This document shows, in pieces, positions 20,401-30,611 of a DNA stretch of 64,000 bases (positions are counted from its first letter, which is position 1; every line of letters starts with the position of its first letter). The position numbers were made by a program, and so were the translations under genes. The notes under the pieces are model-generated. The model worked only from the letters and a program-made list of their open reading frames with translations, was not told the origin of the DNA and ran no database searches. The DNA comes from Loripinus fragilis (taxonomy: Eukaryota; Mollusca; Bivalvia; Lucinida; Lucinidae): assembly GCA_964019695.1 (NCBI GenBank), contig OZ026515.1, positions 134,474,549 through 134,538,548 on the forward strand. Direction: 5' to 3'.

Positions 20401-21600
20401 TAATTGCACACAGGCAGAAAAATATGAACTTGACAAAATACAGAATGAGGCCGCCAGAATAGCCACTGGAGCTACCAAACTCGTCTCAATGAATAACCTG
20501 TACAAAGAAATTTGCTGGGAATCACTGCAAAAACGACGCAATGACCATAAATTGACTTTATTCTTTAAAATGTACAATCACTTAGCACCAGAATATTTAT
20601 CCTCCTTAATACCCCAACAAGTAAATGATATATCCCGCTACAATCTACGTAACTCTAACAATATCCAAACCATACGAGCTAAAACGAATCAATACAATAA
20701 TTCCTTTTTGCCCTCTGTCTTAAGGGATTGGAATACCTTGCCAGCTGAAACTAAACAATTAAACACATTAAGTTCATTCAAATACTTTTTGAAGAAAGAT
20801 AACAAGCCTGTTCCAAAATATTATTATTATGGAAAAAGAAAAACTCAAATACTACATACCCGGCTACGAACAGGCTGCAGTTCTCTGAATCTAGACTTGT
20901 TCTTGAAAAATATCACTGACTCACCTCTCTGCAACTGTGGTTCTATCGAAAATGTGCAACATTACTTTTTCCACTGCAGATTCTTTCAGCATCAACGCAC
21001 CTTACTTCTTAATGATATACGACTATATAGAACACCAACTTTGAATTTATTGCTATATGGTGATCCATTACTATCAAATGAAATAAACCAAAGTATCTTC
21101 CATCATGTCCACAAGTATATCTTAGCAACGCAGCGTTTCTAATTCTCTCATCTTTAATATGCATTACAAGTGTTACCATATCATGTGACGACAGAAGAAA
21201 ACCTAATATTAAACATGTCCTTAAGTCTGCACCACTCCCCACATCCCTTCAACATTCAGCAAAGCAATACAATCTGAAAATATTTCATGCTTTTTTCCAT
21301 CGTTATTTGTTTGTAATTTATATCATTTTCTTATTGTTGTTTTTTTCTCAATCTATTTTTCGCAATTATCATCTTTTCATATTTATAACACTACTTTGTA
21401 TACTCACTTTGCTATATGTAGATAAAATACTGCCATATGCATGTACACTATATAGTCACTCTCAACAGGAAAAGAACTCTATAAGCATTTATGCTTTCGT
21501 TCTAATCCTTTGTATGTTTACAATGTACGTATGTTGTATATCATTTGTATTTATTGAATAAAATATGTTTAAACTAATTCCTGAATGTAATAAAATCTCT
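17450..21600 (+). mobile_element. LINE insertion (approximate extent)
   Basis: The ORF-bearing element probably includes a short 5' leader after the (CA)n region and an AT-rich 3' UTR after 21142. I could not find a target-site duplication or terminal short repeat that fixes either end, so both limits are estimates. Two AATAAA-like signals occur at about 21558 and 21590. Confidence 0.55.
17594..21142 (+). CDS. CR1/L2-like LINE: endonuclease and reverse transcriptase
   Basis: An uninterrupted 1182-residue ORF. Residues 1-100 hold hydrophobic segments (strongest at 78-99), followed at 101-109 by GDIQPNPGP, a 2A-like ribosome-skipping motif. An EEP endonuclease follows from about 143, with FVQYNVQSILNKLD, SETWL, RPPNS, TGDLNLNF and LIDVILVS; the usual SDH triad end is RYH here (about 345). 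Reverse transcriptase blocks are NYRPISLLN (about 642), SKAFDRVWH, VPQGSILGPLLF and the catalytic FADD (about 800). A C-terminal CNCG...H..C knuckle lies near 1113. The element mobilises by target-primed reverse transcription. Clade is not certain: CR1, L2 and Crack share this plan. The intact frame suggests recent insertion. Confidence 0.93.
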   Translation: MNSIGKTKPAIMPVYRRMCHYNICVHLLFLFALQSKTLCTYSILHLSLENINPKLRPIGQLQRVKPGKACTSNTRFTVISMCILAILTLITWLSLLLLCSGDIQPNPGPSSISSISSASNPSNSSNISNDIISSLSINHNLSFVQYNVQSILNKLDILQTELFEFDILAFSETWLNQSISSDDLLFKSFNRPERKDRVGDSHGGVMVYVKEGIYYKRRDDLEIREIECIWIEVANHNKRILFALFYRPPNSNMSYLNDIEDSIALAIDTGISEIIITGDLNLNFLSSPTRRKIEALCTQFMLFQSITQPTHFTETSSSLIDVILVSNKDHLVISGVGDPFLHQELRYHCPVFGILKFSKPKVKAFKRHIWSYDKGNYELLRNKARDTDWDSLRDENIDTYATNISNSILTIASECIPNKSITVKPSDPPWITSGLKRQIRKRRRAYRKAKATNLSHHWAKFKRLRNEVTTLIRNCKQQHTDKITQKLKSENLSSKDWWSTLKAFISPHTHSDIPPLESNGNVYTNEIDKANLLNDHFQSQTILNEQNAILPPLTPPAYHTQLNSIILTPLEVESTLQTLKVGKASGPNGLNNRILRELSSQLASPFCSLFNQSLRLGIMPASYKEANVCPVPKKGDLSLTSNYRPISLLNSESKVFEKTIFKHLYNHLQENNMLSSFQSGFIPGVSTINQLTYLYHTFCEALDSGKEVRAVFCDISKAFDRVWHAGLLYKLEAAGVTGEVLNWFKSYLSDRRQRVILPGVSSVWNFIRAGVPQGSILGPLLFLLFINDIVNGIDSNIRLFADDTSLFIIVDNAPYAAACLNFDLDRITRWAATWLVTFNPSKTEALLLSRKLNTIHHPPLYMENVQIQEVKSHKHLGLYLSSDCSWHQHINYIKDKAWLRINIMRKLKFKLDRKSLETIYTTFIRPLLEYGDNIWDNCTQAEKYELDKIQNEAARIATGATKLVSMNNLYKEICWESLQKRRNDHKLTLFFKMYNHLAPEYLSSLIPQQVNDISRYNLRNSNNIQTIRAKTNQYNNSFLPSVLRDWNTLPAETKQLNTLSSFKYFLKKDNKPVPKYYYYGKRKTQILHTRLRTGCSSLNLDLFLKNITDSPLCNCGSIENVQHYFFHCRFFQHQRTLLLNDIRLYRTPTLNLLLYGDPLLSNEINQSIFHHVHKYILATQRF

Positions 21601-21770
21601 ATTTTATGGCTCGGCATCAATGACAACTGAGTGCTGATTGACACCATATATATGCATGTCCACATCTTGGGTAACACATCAGGTTATTTGTTTTAATTAA
21701 ACCAATGAATCTGGACGAAAAATAATGGAAAAAAAAAATGGCCTTATCTGTTTAAAATCCACAAAATATT

Positions 21771-21969
21771 TGAGCCATGACATGAGATTTCCAACAAAAT
21801 GGTATGTGTGACCACCAAAAGCTCGCTAGTCGCTTGAATATTCTACGAGTGTTAAGCTACTGACTGAACATCATTTGGAGTTTCTAAGCTTAAAAAGAGG
21901 CTGCATAGGCTATTTTGAGTATACACTTGTCAAAATGCCACATTGTTGGAAATCACATGTCACGGCTCA
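21771..21969 (+). mobile_element. GAGCCGTGACATG MITE, copy 3 (internal deletion)
   Basis: The ends are intact, but the length is 199 bp because the CAGACTGATCAG sub-hairpin is mostly missing. It forms a head-to-head pair with copy 4, about 97 bp away. Confidence 0.78.
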
Positions 21970-22065
21970 TTTGTGAAATCCCTTTTGGCCTTTGCTGAAA
22001 TGCAAGAAAAATAGATTCATAAATTGTTCATAATTTCAATCATGATTACATTCAACTTTCACAAT

Positions 22066-22302
22066 TGAGCCGTGACATGTGATTTCCAACAATGTGGCAT
22101 TTTGACATGTGTAGACACAGACAAGCATGTACAGCCTTATAAGCTTAGAAACTCTAAATTGTGTTAGGTCAGTAGCTTAACAGTCATAGAATATTCAAGC
22201 AACTAACAAAGGGCTCTGATCAGACTGCACGTATGTGCAGGCTGGTCTGAGCCTTTGCTGGTCGCACATACCACATTGTTGGAAATCTCATGTCACGGCT
22301 CA
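22066..22302 (-). mobile_element. GAGCCGTGACATG MITE, copy 4
   Basis: Full length, in reverse orientation relative to copies 1-3. The terminal repeats TGAGCCGTGACATGTGATTT and its complement are preserved. Confidence 0.82.
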
Positions 22303-22326
22303 GATGTTGATAACAGCAACTGGAAC

Positions 22327-23560
22327 GCTCACCTCAATTAATGAAGAGATGATATATTGGCCTGTGGCTTAAGAGACATCATTTAAAAATATTTCTAGTT
22401 TAAGCTCTGGTAGCCATGTTTTTCAGTCGCCAATCTGATCAATTTTGGTAGAGGGCATCATAAGGGACATTTCTGTGAAATCATTTTAAGCAGTGGTTCA
22501 GGAGGGAATGTTATTTAAAGATATTTCTTGGCTAGAGCTCTGGTGGCCTTTTTATTCAGCACAGCCAAACCATTTGTGTAATTTAGGTACAGGGCATTAT
22601 GGGAAACATTTCTGTGAAATGTTGAATTTGGACCAGTGGTTAAGGAGATGCCATTTAAAGACATTTCTTATCCAGAGCTCTGGTGGCCTCTTTATTCAGT
22701 GGAGAGGAACCATTTGTGCAGTTATGGACATGGGCATTATGAGGAACATTTCTGTGAAATTATTTTGAATTAGGACCAGTAGTTCAGGAGATGATCAAAA
22801 ACATTTCTTATCTACAGCTCTGGTGGCCCCTTTGTCAGTGGAGCAGAACCATTTTTGGTAGAAGGCATCATGAGGAACAATTCGGTGAAATAAGTTTGAA
22901 TTTGGACCAGTGGTTCAGATGTTGTTTAAAGTTATTTCTTTTCTAAAGCTTTGGCGGCCCTTTTGTTTGGGAACAGAACCATTCGTGCAATTTTGGTAGA
23001 GGGCATCATGAGGAATTAGTCTGTGAAATTATTTTGAATTTGGACCAGTGGTTCGGGAGATGTCGTTTAAAAACATTTCTTATCTAAAGCTCTGGCGGCC
23101 CCTTGGTCCCGCAGAGTGGAACCATTTGTGCAATTTTGGTAGGCCTCATGAGTAACAATTCTGTGAAATTATTTCAAATTTGGAGCAGTGGTTCAAGACG
23201 AGATGTCGTTCAAAGATATTTCTTATCTAGAGCTTTGGTGGCCCCTTTGTTTAGCAGAGCTGAACCATTTGTGTAATTTTGGTAGAAGGCATGAGGAACA
23301 ATTGAAATTATTTCACATTCCGACCAGCGGTTCAGGAGTAGATGTCGTTCAAAGATATTTCTTAACTAGAGCTCTGGTAGCCCTTTTGTTCAGCAGAGCG
23401 GAACCATTTGTGCAATTTTGGTAGAGGGTATTATTGGGAACATTCATGTAAAATTATTTTAAATTTAGAACAGTGGTTCAGAAAGAGATGTTATTTAAAG
23501 AAAAATGTTACGCAGGCATGACGGAAGATGGACAGACCGATCACAATAGCTCAGGTGAGT
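22327..23560 (+). mobile_element. Tandem-core element, about 8 monomers
   Basis: About eight monomers of 135-145 bp carry TCTGGTGGCCCCTTT and GAACCATTTGTGCAATTTTGG. They lie between CTCACCT (22328-22334) and AGGTGAG (23553-23559). A GACGGAAGATGGACAGACC stretch just inside the right end resembles the microsatellite of the Helentron-like elements. The monomers have diverged, so this is an older copy. Confidence 0.65.
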
Positions 23561-24463
23561 TCAAAAAGGATCTATTTTTCGATCCCTTGCAAAGAGAATA
23601 AGTATATTATGTTTACTTCTATCACCAACTTTATGAAACTGTAAATCTGATCCTTTATCCAGGATTTTTTGTCAGTCAAAATTCACATAATATTTGTGAA
23701 ATCCCCTTTTGATCATTGCTAAAATTGACCAAAATGAGAAAACAGAACCTTAAATTGGTCATAATTCTATTCATGGTTATAACTTTCACAAATGTTAAAA
23801 GTTAATAACAAAAAATAAAATTTTTCAATCTCTTTCAAATGGAATAACACAAGTGCATTATATTTCCATCACCAGCTTAATGAAACGAGATCCTGTATGA
23901 GCCTTTATTCAGGTTTCACCACCTGGCTTCTAGGTTATAAAACCTTTTGCATGCTTACTCTACTGAGAATGAAATTTTAACTGCTCAAAAAACTAAAATG
24001 CTGAGAAAATAAAGACTTTCCTTGCTTTAAAACTCATGTCGTATTTATCTTGCTCAAAAATGTTAAAATGCCAACAATAATTGCTGGCATTCTAATATTT
24101 ATTAGCATGATAAATTTTATGCTCAGTTGGGTTGAGCTTGAAATATGTTTTAGAACTGAGCCTTGTCAAAATAGGCGTAATATTTGTAAAATCCCCTTTT
24201 GATCAATCATTGCTAAAATGGAAGAAAATCAGAAGACAGGACCATAAATTGTTCATATTTTAATTCATGATTACAACTTTCACAAATATTAAAGTCAATA
24301 ACAAAAAAAACAATTTTTCAATCTCTTGTAAAGAGAATAACAAGTGTATTATACTTCCCTCACCAACTTTATAAACCAAAAGATCTTGTATGAGCCTTTA
24401 TTCAGGTTTCACCACCTTGCTTCAACGCTTTAAAACCTTTTTCATGCTCGACTTAACTGAGAA

Positions 24464-24556
24464 CTTGAACAGCCGGACTTCATCGAAGGGCCCCGCTTAA
24501 TGCCCTGCAGTGAAAAGGGATACCCGTTTTGGCGACATTCGTTGGCGCGGCCCCAA
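24464..24556. other. 93-bp GC-rich insert in a repeat
   Basis: Compared with the sister repeat near 23960 (CTGAGAATGAAATTTT), this copy has 93 extra bases between GAGAA and TGAAATTTT. The insert is far richer in G+C than its surroundings, with GGGCCCCGC and GGCGCGGCCCC words. I do not recognise it as an RNA gene or SINE. Confidence 0.6.
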
Positions 24557-24863
24557 TGAAATTTTAACTACTCATAAGAACTAAAATGCTGAGAAAATAA
24601 AGACTTTTCTTGCTTTAAAATGCTCATATGTTGTATTCATCCTGATCATAAATGTTAAAATGCCAACAATTGTTGGCATTTTAACATTTAAAAATATAAT
24701 GAGTTTCATACTCAGTTGGGTGTAGCATGAAAAAATTTTACAACCTCTGGGCCTTGCCAAAATTGACATATTGTGATCAATCTTCATTCCTAAAATGGAA
24801 GAAAATCAGAAGACGGAACCATAAATTGTTCATAATTTAATTCATGATTACAACTTTCACAAA

Positions 24864-25102
24864 TGAGCCAGGACATGAGATTTCCAACAATGTGGTATGT
24901 GCGACCAGCAAAGGCTCAGACCAGCATGCGCATATGCGCAGTCTGATCAGAGCCTTTGCTAGTCGCTTGAATATTCTATGACTGTTAAGCTACTGATGGA
25001 ACAGCATTTGGAGTTTCTAAGCTTAACAGGAGCCTGGGCAGGCTCGTCTGAGTCTACTCTTGTCAAAATGCCACATTGTTGGAAATCACATGTCGCGGCT
25101 CA
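24864..25102 (+). mobile_element. GAGCCGTGACATG MITE, copy 5
   Basis: Full length, with a clear inner palindrome CATGCGCATATGCGCAG at the centre of the left sub-hairpin. It is inserted within the TTCACAAAT repeat. Confidence 0.82.
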
Positions 25103-25399
25103 AATATTAAAGTTAATAACAAAAAACAATTTTCAGTCTTGCAAAGAGAATAAATCCATCACCAACTTTATGAAACAACAGATCTTGTATGAGCCTTGTC
25201 AGGATGAAACAAAACAACCAATCTTCTACAAACATTGTCAGGAGACATATTAAAGTTAGTAACAAAAATCAACTTTTCAACCTCTGGCAATGATAATAAC
25301 AAGTGTATTATGTATACTTCCATCACCAATTTTATGGAACAGTAGATCTTATATGAACCCTGTCAGGAGAAACCCTTTATTCCAGATTGACAACCAGGT

Positions 25400-26030
25400 C
25401 AACAATTTGCTTTAAATGACCAACTAAACCACCGGGCCAATTTTAAACCCTAGGTGATCCTCCACACATATAGCTAAAAGAAATCTGATCCGTCAAAAAC
25501 ATGGCTGCCAGGGACCTTGATTATTGTGTCACTAAAGGGTAAAGCATTGTAAATACTGGTCAAGTTCGAAATTTGGAGATCATTTTTTAAATTTTTGACT
25601 TGAGTTATGGCCTTTTTTCACTTAGGTTTTGTCTGGCGACGCATCTGATTCTCAGAATTCTAGCTACCATAAGGAATCTGTAAAAATCTTCTCTGAAACT
25701 GCTATTTCAATTCAAAATAATTGGGTAAAAAGGGTCACTAGCTGACCTTTTACAAATATAGCTTAAACAAATTTGGTTCGTCAAAATACATGGCCACCAG
25801 GGGGCATGGCTCGTTCCCCCTTATATACTTCTGTAGTAAAAGAAATTTTAAACATCTCTTGAACCAATTTTTAGAATTGATAACAATTTTGCAGGGATGT
25901 TCACTAAGAGACCCTCTACAAAAACAGCTGAAATGAACTTGATCCCTCTGAAAATATCACTGCAGTTTCCATAGGTACCTATACAAAGAGCTTTAAACAA
26001 AAATCAGATGAGAGATCCAGGGCCACTTGG
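25400..26030. other. Non-coding repeat-like stretch
   Basis: Two diverged copies of a repeat with GTCAAAA.CATGGC.GCCAGGG lie at about 25490 and 25775. I see no coding exon or RNA gene. Confidence 0.5.
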
Positions 26031-27570
26031 CAACTGAAACCTTCATTCTGCATGTCTTCTTTTTGAGGTGGACAGGTGTGTGAAATATTTTAGAATGCAC
26101 AGGTTTAGATAAACAAAAAGTTTCAGCTTAAAATTGTAGATATTTTCTTACCCAACAATTTTAACATGTTTTGGGTGCTCAAAAGAACCGTCCATTGAGA
26201 CGGTTCTTTTGAGTACCCACAACATATGTTTTGGTTGAGAAATAAGAAAATTAAATTTTCGTTACTTTTAACTAAAGTCCTGGAATAGGATCAGAGGTTC
26301 AGAGTATATTATTTGGGACATGATTTCTGTACATGTAACCTTTAACCTACTGCTATGATCTTGACCTTGAATCGGGACAATTGAAACTTGCTATGCATGT
26401 CGTCTAACTGAGGTGGACTTAATGTGTGAAATATTTCTTTCAAATCGGTTTCAGGCATTGAGCTTACAGGTATTCTGTGTGACCTTTGACCTCCAGCCTT
26501 GAAGCAGGGCAGCTGAAACCTTTGCTATGCATGTTGTCTCATCGAGGTGAACACATGTGAAATATTTCTAAAAACTTGACCAGGGATTTTCTAGGTAGAT
26601 GTATATACTTTGTACCACAAGCTCCAACTTCAGCTCTGACTAGTTCCAGAAAAGATGTTAAACAACTGGTATATTTTCAAATTCTGCAAAATGCAGATAA
26701 ATTTTTTTACGCAGTGATAATTCTGCTGTGATCCTTTTTTCAAAGGTCTGTTGGTATTACTGCATCAATAGCTTCCTGTAATTTAAAATAAATAAATACT
26801 CGTTCTTGACAGGGGGCACATTTCCTAGTTCCAAGGATGATTTCTGTGCTTGTGGTTAGAACTGTATAAGGAAAATGCAAAGGACAGACATAGTGTATGT
26901 GACCTTATACCTCCAGCAGTGACTCACCTTGATGAGGGGGAAGTTGACACCGCTATTCAAGTCATTTTATTGAGGTGGACATTTGTAGAAAATATTTCCA
27001 AAATTGGATCGGGAGGTTTCAAGATAGGAAAACACCCAGTGTCCTGGATGGACTTTTGTAACCTTTCAGTAGCGACCAAGTCGGCTGAAACATTCACTTT
27101 GTACATGTATGTGGTCTTATTGAGGTGAGCCTTTATGCGAATCATTTTCTAAATTGGACCAAACGTGCAGAAGGACACATATGGAAACAGTGTATGTGAC
27201 CGTTAACCTCTGGCAGCCATCCTGACCCTTGCCTCATTGAGGTAAAGATTCAGGTGAAATATTTTCTAAATTAGACCAGTTTTCAAGATAGGCAAACATC
27301 ACAGACATACACTCAGTGTATGTGACCTTTCACCTCAAGCAATAACCCTGACCTTGATGCAGACAACTGAAACCTTCGCTTGAGGTAAACATTGTATGAA
27401 ATATTTTCAAAATTGGACCAGGAATTTTCAAGATATTAGGAGAACACCAAATTTATGTGAACTGACATTTGGGACTGTTGACCTCCAATAATCTTGAAGC
27501 TGGGCAGCTGAAACCTTAGCTATGCATGTTCAATTGTTGTCTTATATTGGTTAACATATGTGTGAAATAA
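26030..27570 (+). repeat. Degenerate tandem array with TGACCTTTGACCTCC units
   Basis: Six or seven diverged units share AACTGAAACCTT.GCTATGCATGT, GAGGTGAACA..TGTGTGAAATATTT and GTGACCTTTGACCTCCAGC. Spacing is about 120-160 bp and irregular. One AACATATG hairpin MITE (26098-26285) is inserted near the start. Confidence 0.65.
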
Positions 27571-27992
27571 TTTCAAAGAAGCTCTAATGATAAGGCGTGT
27601 ATTTTCCCTAGTTGACATGATTACAAACACCAAATTTTCCAACTGCACTCTTTTTTTTTAAAATTGGTGTGGTTCGGCAGCAAAATATGCAAAGTAAGAA
27701 TCAAAATACGTTTCAAAGCAATTTATCATTAGCAAAGCAGTAAAAAATTGCGCTTTCTACTCCCACCCCTCATTTATGCCTTTCTACTGGGTGCCATTTA
27801 GACCAGGCTTTGAGTAAATGCTTTGCTAGTTTTCAAAAAGTAAAACTGCTAAACTGTAAAGGATAGAAGTGCTATTAATTCCCAAAACTTTATAATATCC
27901 TTCCTGCGCATGCGTACGAAATATACTTAAAATTGTGACATTAGTCACTGGAAAGGTGAAACTGGTGTCTTTCATTTTGTTTTTAGATGCTT

Positions 27993-28096
27993 CCCCCCCC
28001 CCCCCCCCCCCCCTAGACCCAAGATGCCCTTTGGACAATGACATGTCGATACAACATATGTAAAGGGCGTCTTGGGTCTAGGGGGGGGGGGGGGGG
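27993..28096. repeat. Hairpin capped by poly-C and poly-G tracts
   Basis: A C-tract runs into CCCTAGACCCAAGATGCCCTTT (arm given as two overlapping parts, CCCTAGACCCAAGATG and GATGCCCTTT). About 30 bases later its complement, with one mismatch, runs into a G-tract ending at 28096. Confidence 0.85.
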
Positions 28097-28518
28097 AAAG
28101 GGGTTGTAGAAGCAAAGAAAGACATCAAACATCGAACAAAAATAGACTGCTTTGTCAAATGGTCGTTTTTATTGTACATCAACTGTATAAAAATATATAC
28201 TCTTATCGTGATAGACCATGCGTTTATCCTTAATATAACGGTCTATTTCACATACATATTACTGAAATAACAAGCACAGTTGATGATCATAATAAATTCT
28301 CATTCAAAACGAAGTAGGATTATTATATGCATTAAGGACAAAAACGATTATAATATACGGACTAGACTGCAAGGGTGCATATACGGCTGGTCAATGTGTA
28401 TTTGTTGAATGTGCTTAGTGTCTCCAGTCCTTATTTCAGCAAAACAAAACAAACATCTTGTTTAGGGAAATGGCACGCCTTATCGCTAGAAATTCTTTGG
28501 ACTAGGGGTTTTCTAGAA

Positions 28519-28728
28519 ACAGTAAAACCTGTGTAAAACAGCCACTCAAAAAAAGACAAAACAAATATCTTTATGACGAATGGTAGCTTAATGAAGGTTG
28601 AAAGTATTGCAGAATGCTTCCCCTTGGAGCATTCTGCAATACTTTTGACCTGCATTAAGCAATAATTGGTCTTGAAAACCAATTTTCTGACTTTATGAGA
28701 GAGGCCGTTTTGCACAAGTTTTACTGTA
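28519..28728. mobile_element. MITE with ACAGTAAAACCTGTG termini, copy 1
   Basis: The ends are ACAGTAAAACCTGTGTAAAA and a complementary CACAAGTTTTACTGT. The middle holds a near-perfect palindrome AGTATTGCAGAATGC / GCATTCTGCAATACT around CTTCCCCTTGGA. Other copies are at 37359-37569 and 59364-59554. Each is preceded or followed by TA. Confidence 0.8.
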
Positions 28729-28952
28729 TAAGGAAAGTACTAAAACATTGTGGATGAACACTGAGATGAAAAGACAGAAAGATGGATAGGCACTGTTAAA
28801 GAAAGGTGGCAAAGATCAGGAATCCATACAATCAAGTACCACACCTGACCCAAGATACCAAGCGACTATAGAATATGTCCGCCACTTTTCTGACCCATTC
28901 TTTCAGTAGCTAGATTGAATATGACATAGTTGCTTAGCAGCTACCAAGCAAT

Positions 28953-28978
28953 ACCCTAACTCTAACCTAACCCTAACC
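28953..28978 (+). repeat. Short telomere-like (CCCTAA)n stretch
   Basis: Four imperfect units read ACCCTAACTCTAACCTAACC followed by CTAACC. It is too short to be more than an interstitial remnant or chance. Confidence 0.5.
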
Positions 28979-29559
28979 ATCATAATAGATGTTAAACATT
29001 TTACATTATTTCCATGTAATCCTTGTTCAAGCACATTTGCCCAATGAACCAAACAAATTATGGCGGACAGATTCTATAGTTATACCCAGGATACCACATG
29101 GGAACGTGACAAAAACACGATTAAACTCCACAAACATGAGGTCAGCCCTTTCCCAGCAGGTGACAACAAGGCAGCAATGAACAGACATGAAAGCATGAAA
29201 ACACAAGACAAAAATAACACAAATGATCCACAAAAGAGGTGATTGTACTGGTAGGAGGGGTGGGGAGGGGGGGGGGGTATTTTCGCTTGTGGAAATACCA
29301 TGCCTTTAACTTGTGTAAATACTATATCTTTTCATTTGTAAAAACATCACTAACTAATGTCAGATATAAACTGATTTCACTGCTAAGTATAAAATAAATG
29401 ATTAGAAAATGAAACACATGTTTATTTGATTTGTACATAAATGCCTACTTTGTAACAGATATAGTGTCTAAACTACGTTGAGATTTGGATTCTCCACTTC
29501 TAATGATGAAATATACCCTAGTCTCAAGAAGGTAATGAACATTTTCAGATCACTTAACC

Positions 29560-29762
29560 ATAAAGCGCCACCTAGAATTTGCAGCAGACGACAATTTCAA
29601 ATTTTGCCGCTTTTTCAAAAATAACTAATAAGGCATGATATTTCATGAGAATCATCTGCTGTCAGACGATTCTCATGAAATATCATACCTTATTTTTCGA
29701 AAACTAAGAAAGATGTGGCAAAATTTGTCACTGCTGCAGTCGTGGTTGGCACTTTATGAGTT
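29560..29762. mobile_element. MITE-like inverted repeat, AAAGCGCCA terminus
   Basis: The outer repeat is AAAGCGCCACC / AGTGCCAACC. The inner hairpin is ATGATATTTCATGAGAATCA / CGATTCTCATGAAATATCAT around CTGCTGTCAGA. The AAAGCGCCA end resembles the 2010-2233 family. Confidence 0.62.
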
Positions 29763-29828
29763 AAATGGTTTGCCTACCTAAGGACAAGTTAGTGTAGTTG
29801 TTTTTGTGTAAACTATAACTTGTAGAGC

Positions 29829-30070
29829 TACTGTCTTGCCAGCCAAGAGTGACAGTGACAGTGATGTCATGTTTTTGTTTACAACGTATTAGGGACTTGG
29901 AATCGATAGACCACTTGTTTATTAATCCTATCCACAGGATAGAATTCATACACAAGTGATCTATCGATTCACGTTAGCTCAAGTGAAGTGTACACGTTAG
30001 TGTTTAAATCTACTTAGCATTTGTAAACAAAGTATTAAGTCACTGTCACTCTTGGTTGGCACGACAGTAC
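29829..30070. mobile_element. MITE with TACTGTC.TGCCAGCCAAGA termini
   Basis: Inverted ends of about 31 bases run through AAGAGTGACAGTGAC, with a second inner pair AATCGATAGACCACTTGT / ACAAGTGATCTATCGATT. There is no open frame of note. Confidence 0.75.
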
Positions 30071-30611
30071 ATGTGAATAGTGCAAGATATCAACCTCTTC
30101 ATGGCTACAACCACATGGTTCCTAGAAGCATTTTATGACTGAACCAACCAATCCTGGTATACCTTGGCTATACGATGCATACTCTAGCAGATAACTGATT
30201 CTGAGTGAATTTTCAAACACATGTAGGCTACTGCACTAAATTTTGGTGCTTTTTGCATCAGCGAGCAGTTAAGGCTCCAGCAGGTCTGCACAGACTCACC
30301 ACAGCCTTTGCTACTCAATACACAAAGTATAGATGTTGATGAAGCCTCGGACCAAAATTTAGACTGCTAGCTTTACTGGATACATCAGCATTTTTAGAGG
30401 CATATGTACAGGTTTAGAAACAAAAATTTTTTCAGCGTATAATTGTAAATATTTTCTTACCCATAGATTTTAACATATCGATATGTTTTGGGTGCTCAAA
30501 AGAACCATCTCATTGAGACGGTTCTTTTAAATACCCACAACATATGTTTTGATTGAGAAATAAGGAAATTAGTTTTTCTTTACGCACTCTTAACTAAAGT
30601 CCTGGGCATAT

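Larger units (their letters stand above)
23600..25400. repeat. Interspersed repeat mosaic (TTCACAAAT and GTTGGCATTTTAACATT families)
   Basis: Two repeats alternate. One has ATTTGTGAAATCCCCTTTTG ... ATGATTACAACTTTCACAAAT (near 21970, 23690, 24170, 24770, 25105 and 25255). The other is a hairpin repeat with AAATGTTAAAATGCCAACAA / GTTGGCATTTTAACATT (near 24050 and 24650, also 35310). No coding exon was recognised. Confidence 0.65.

Noticed and set aside
28953..28978. Chromosome-end or telomere fusion signal
   Set aside because: Only four imperfect CCCTAA-like units in ordinary repeat DNA.
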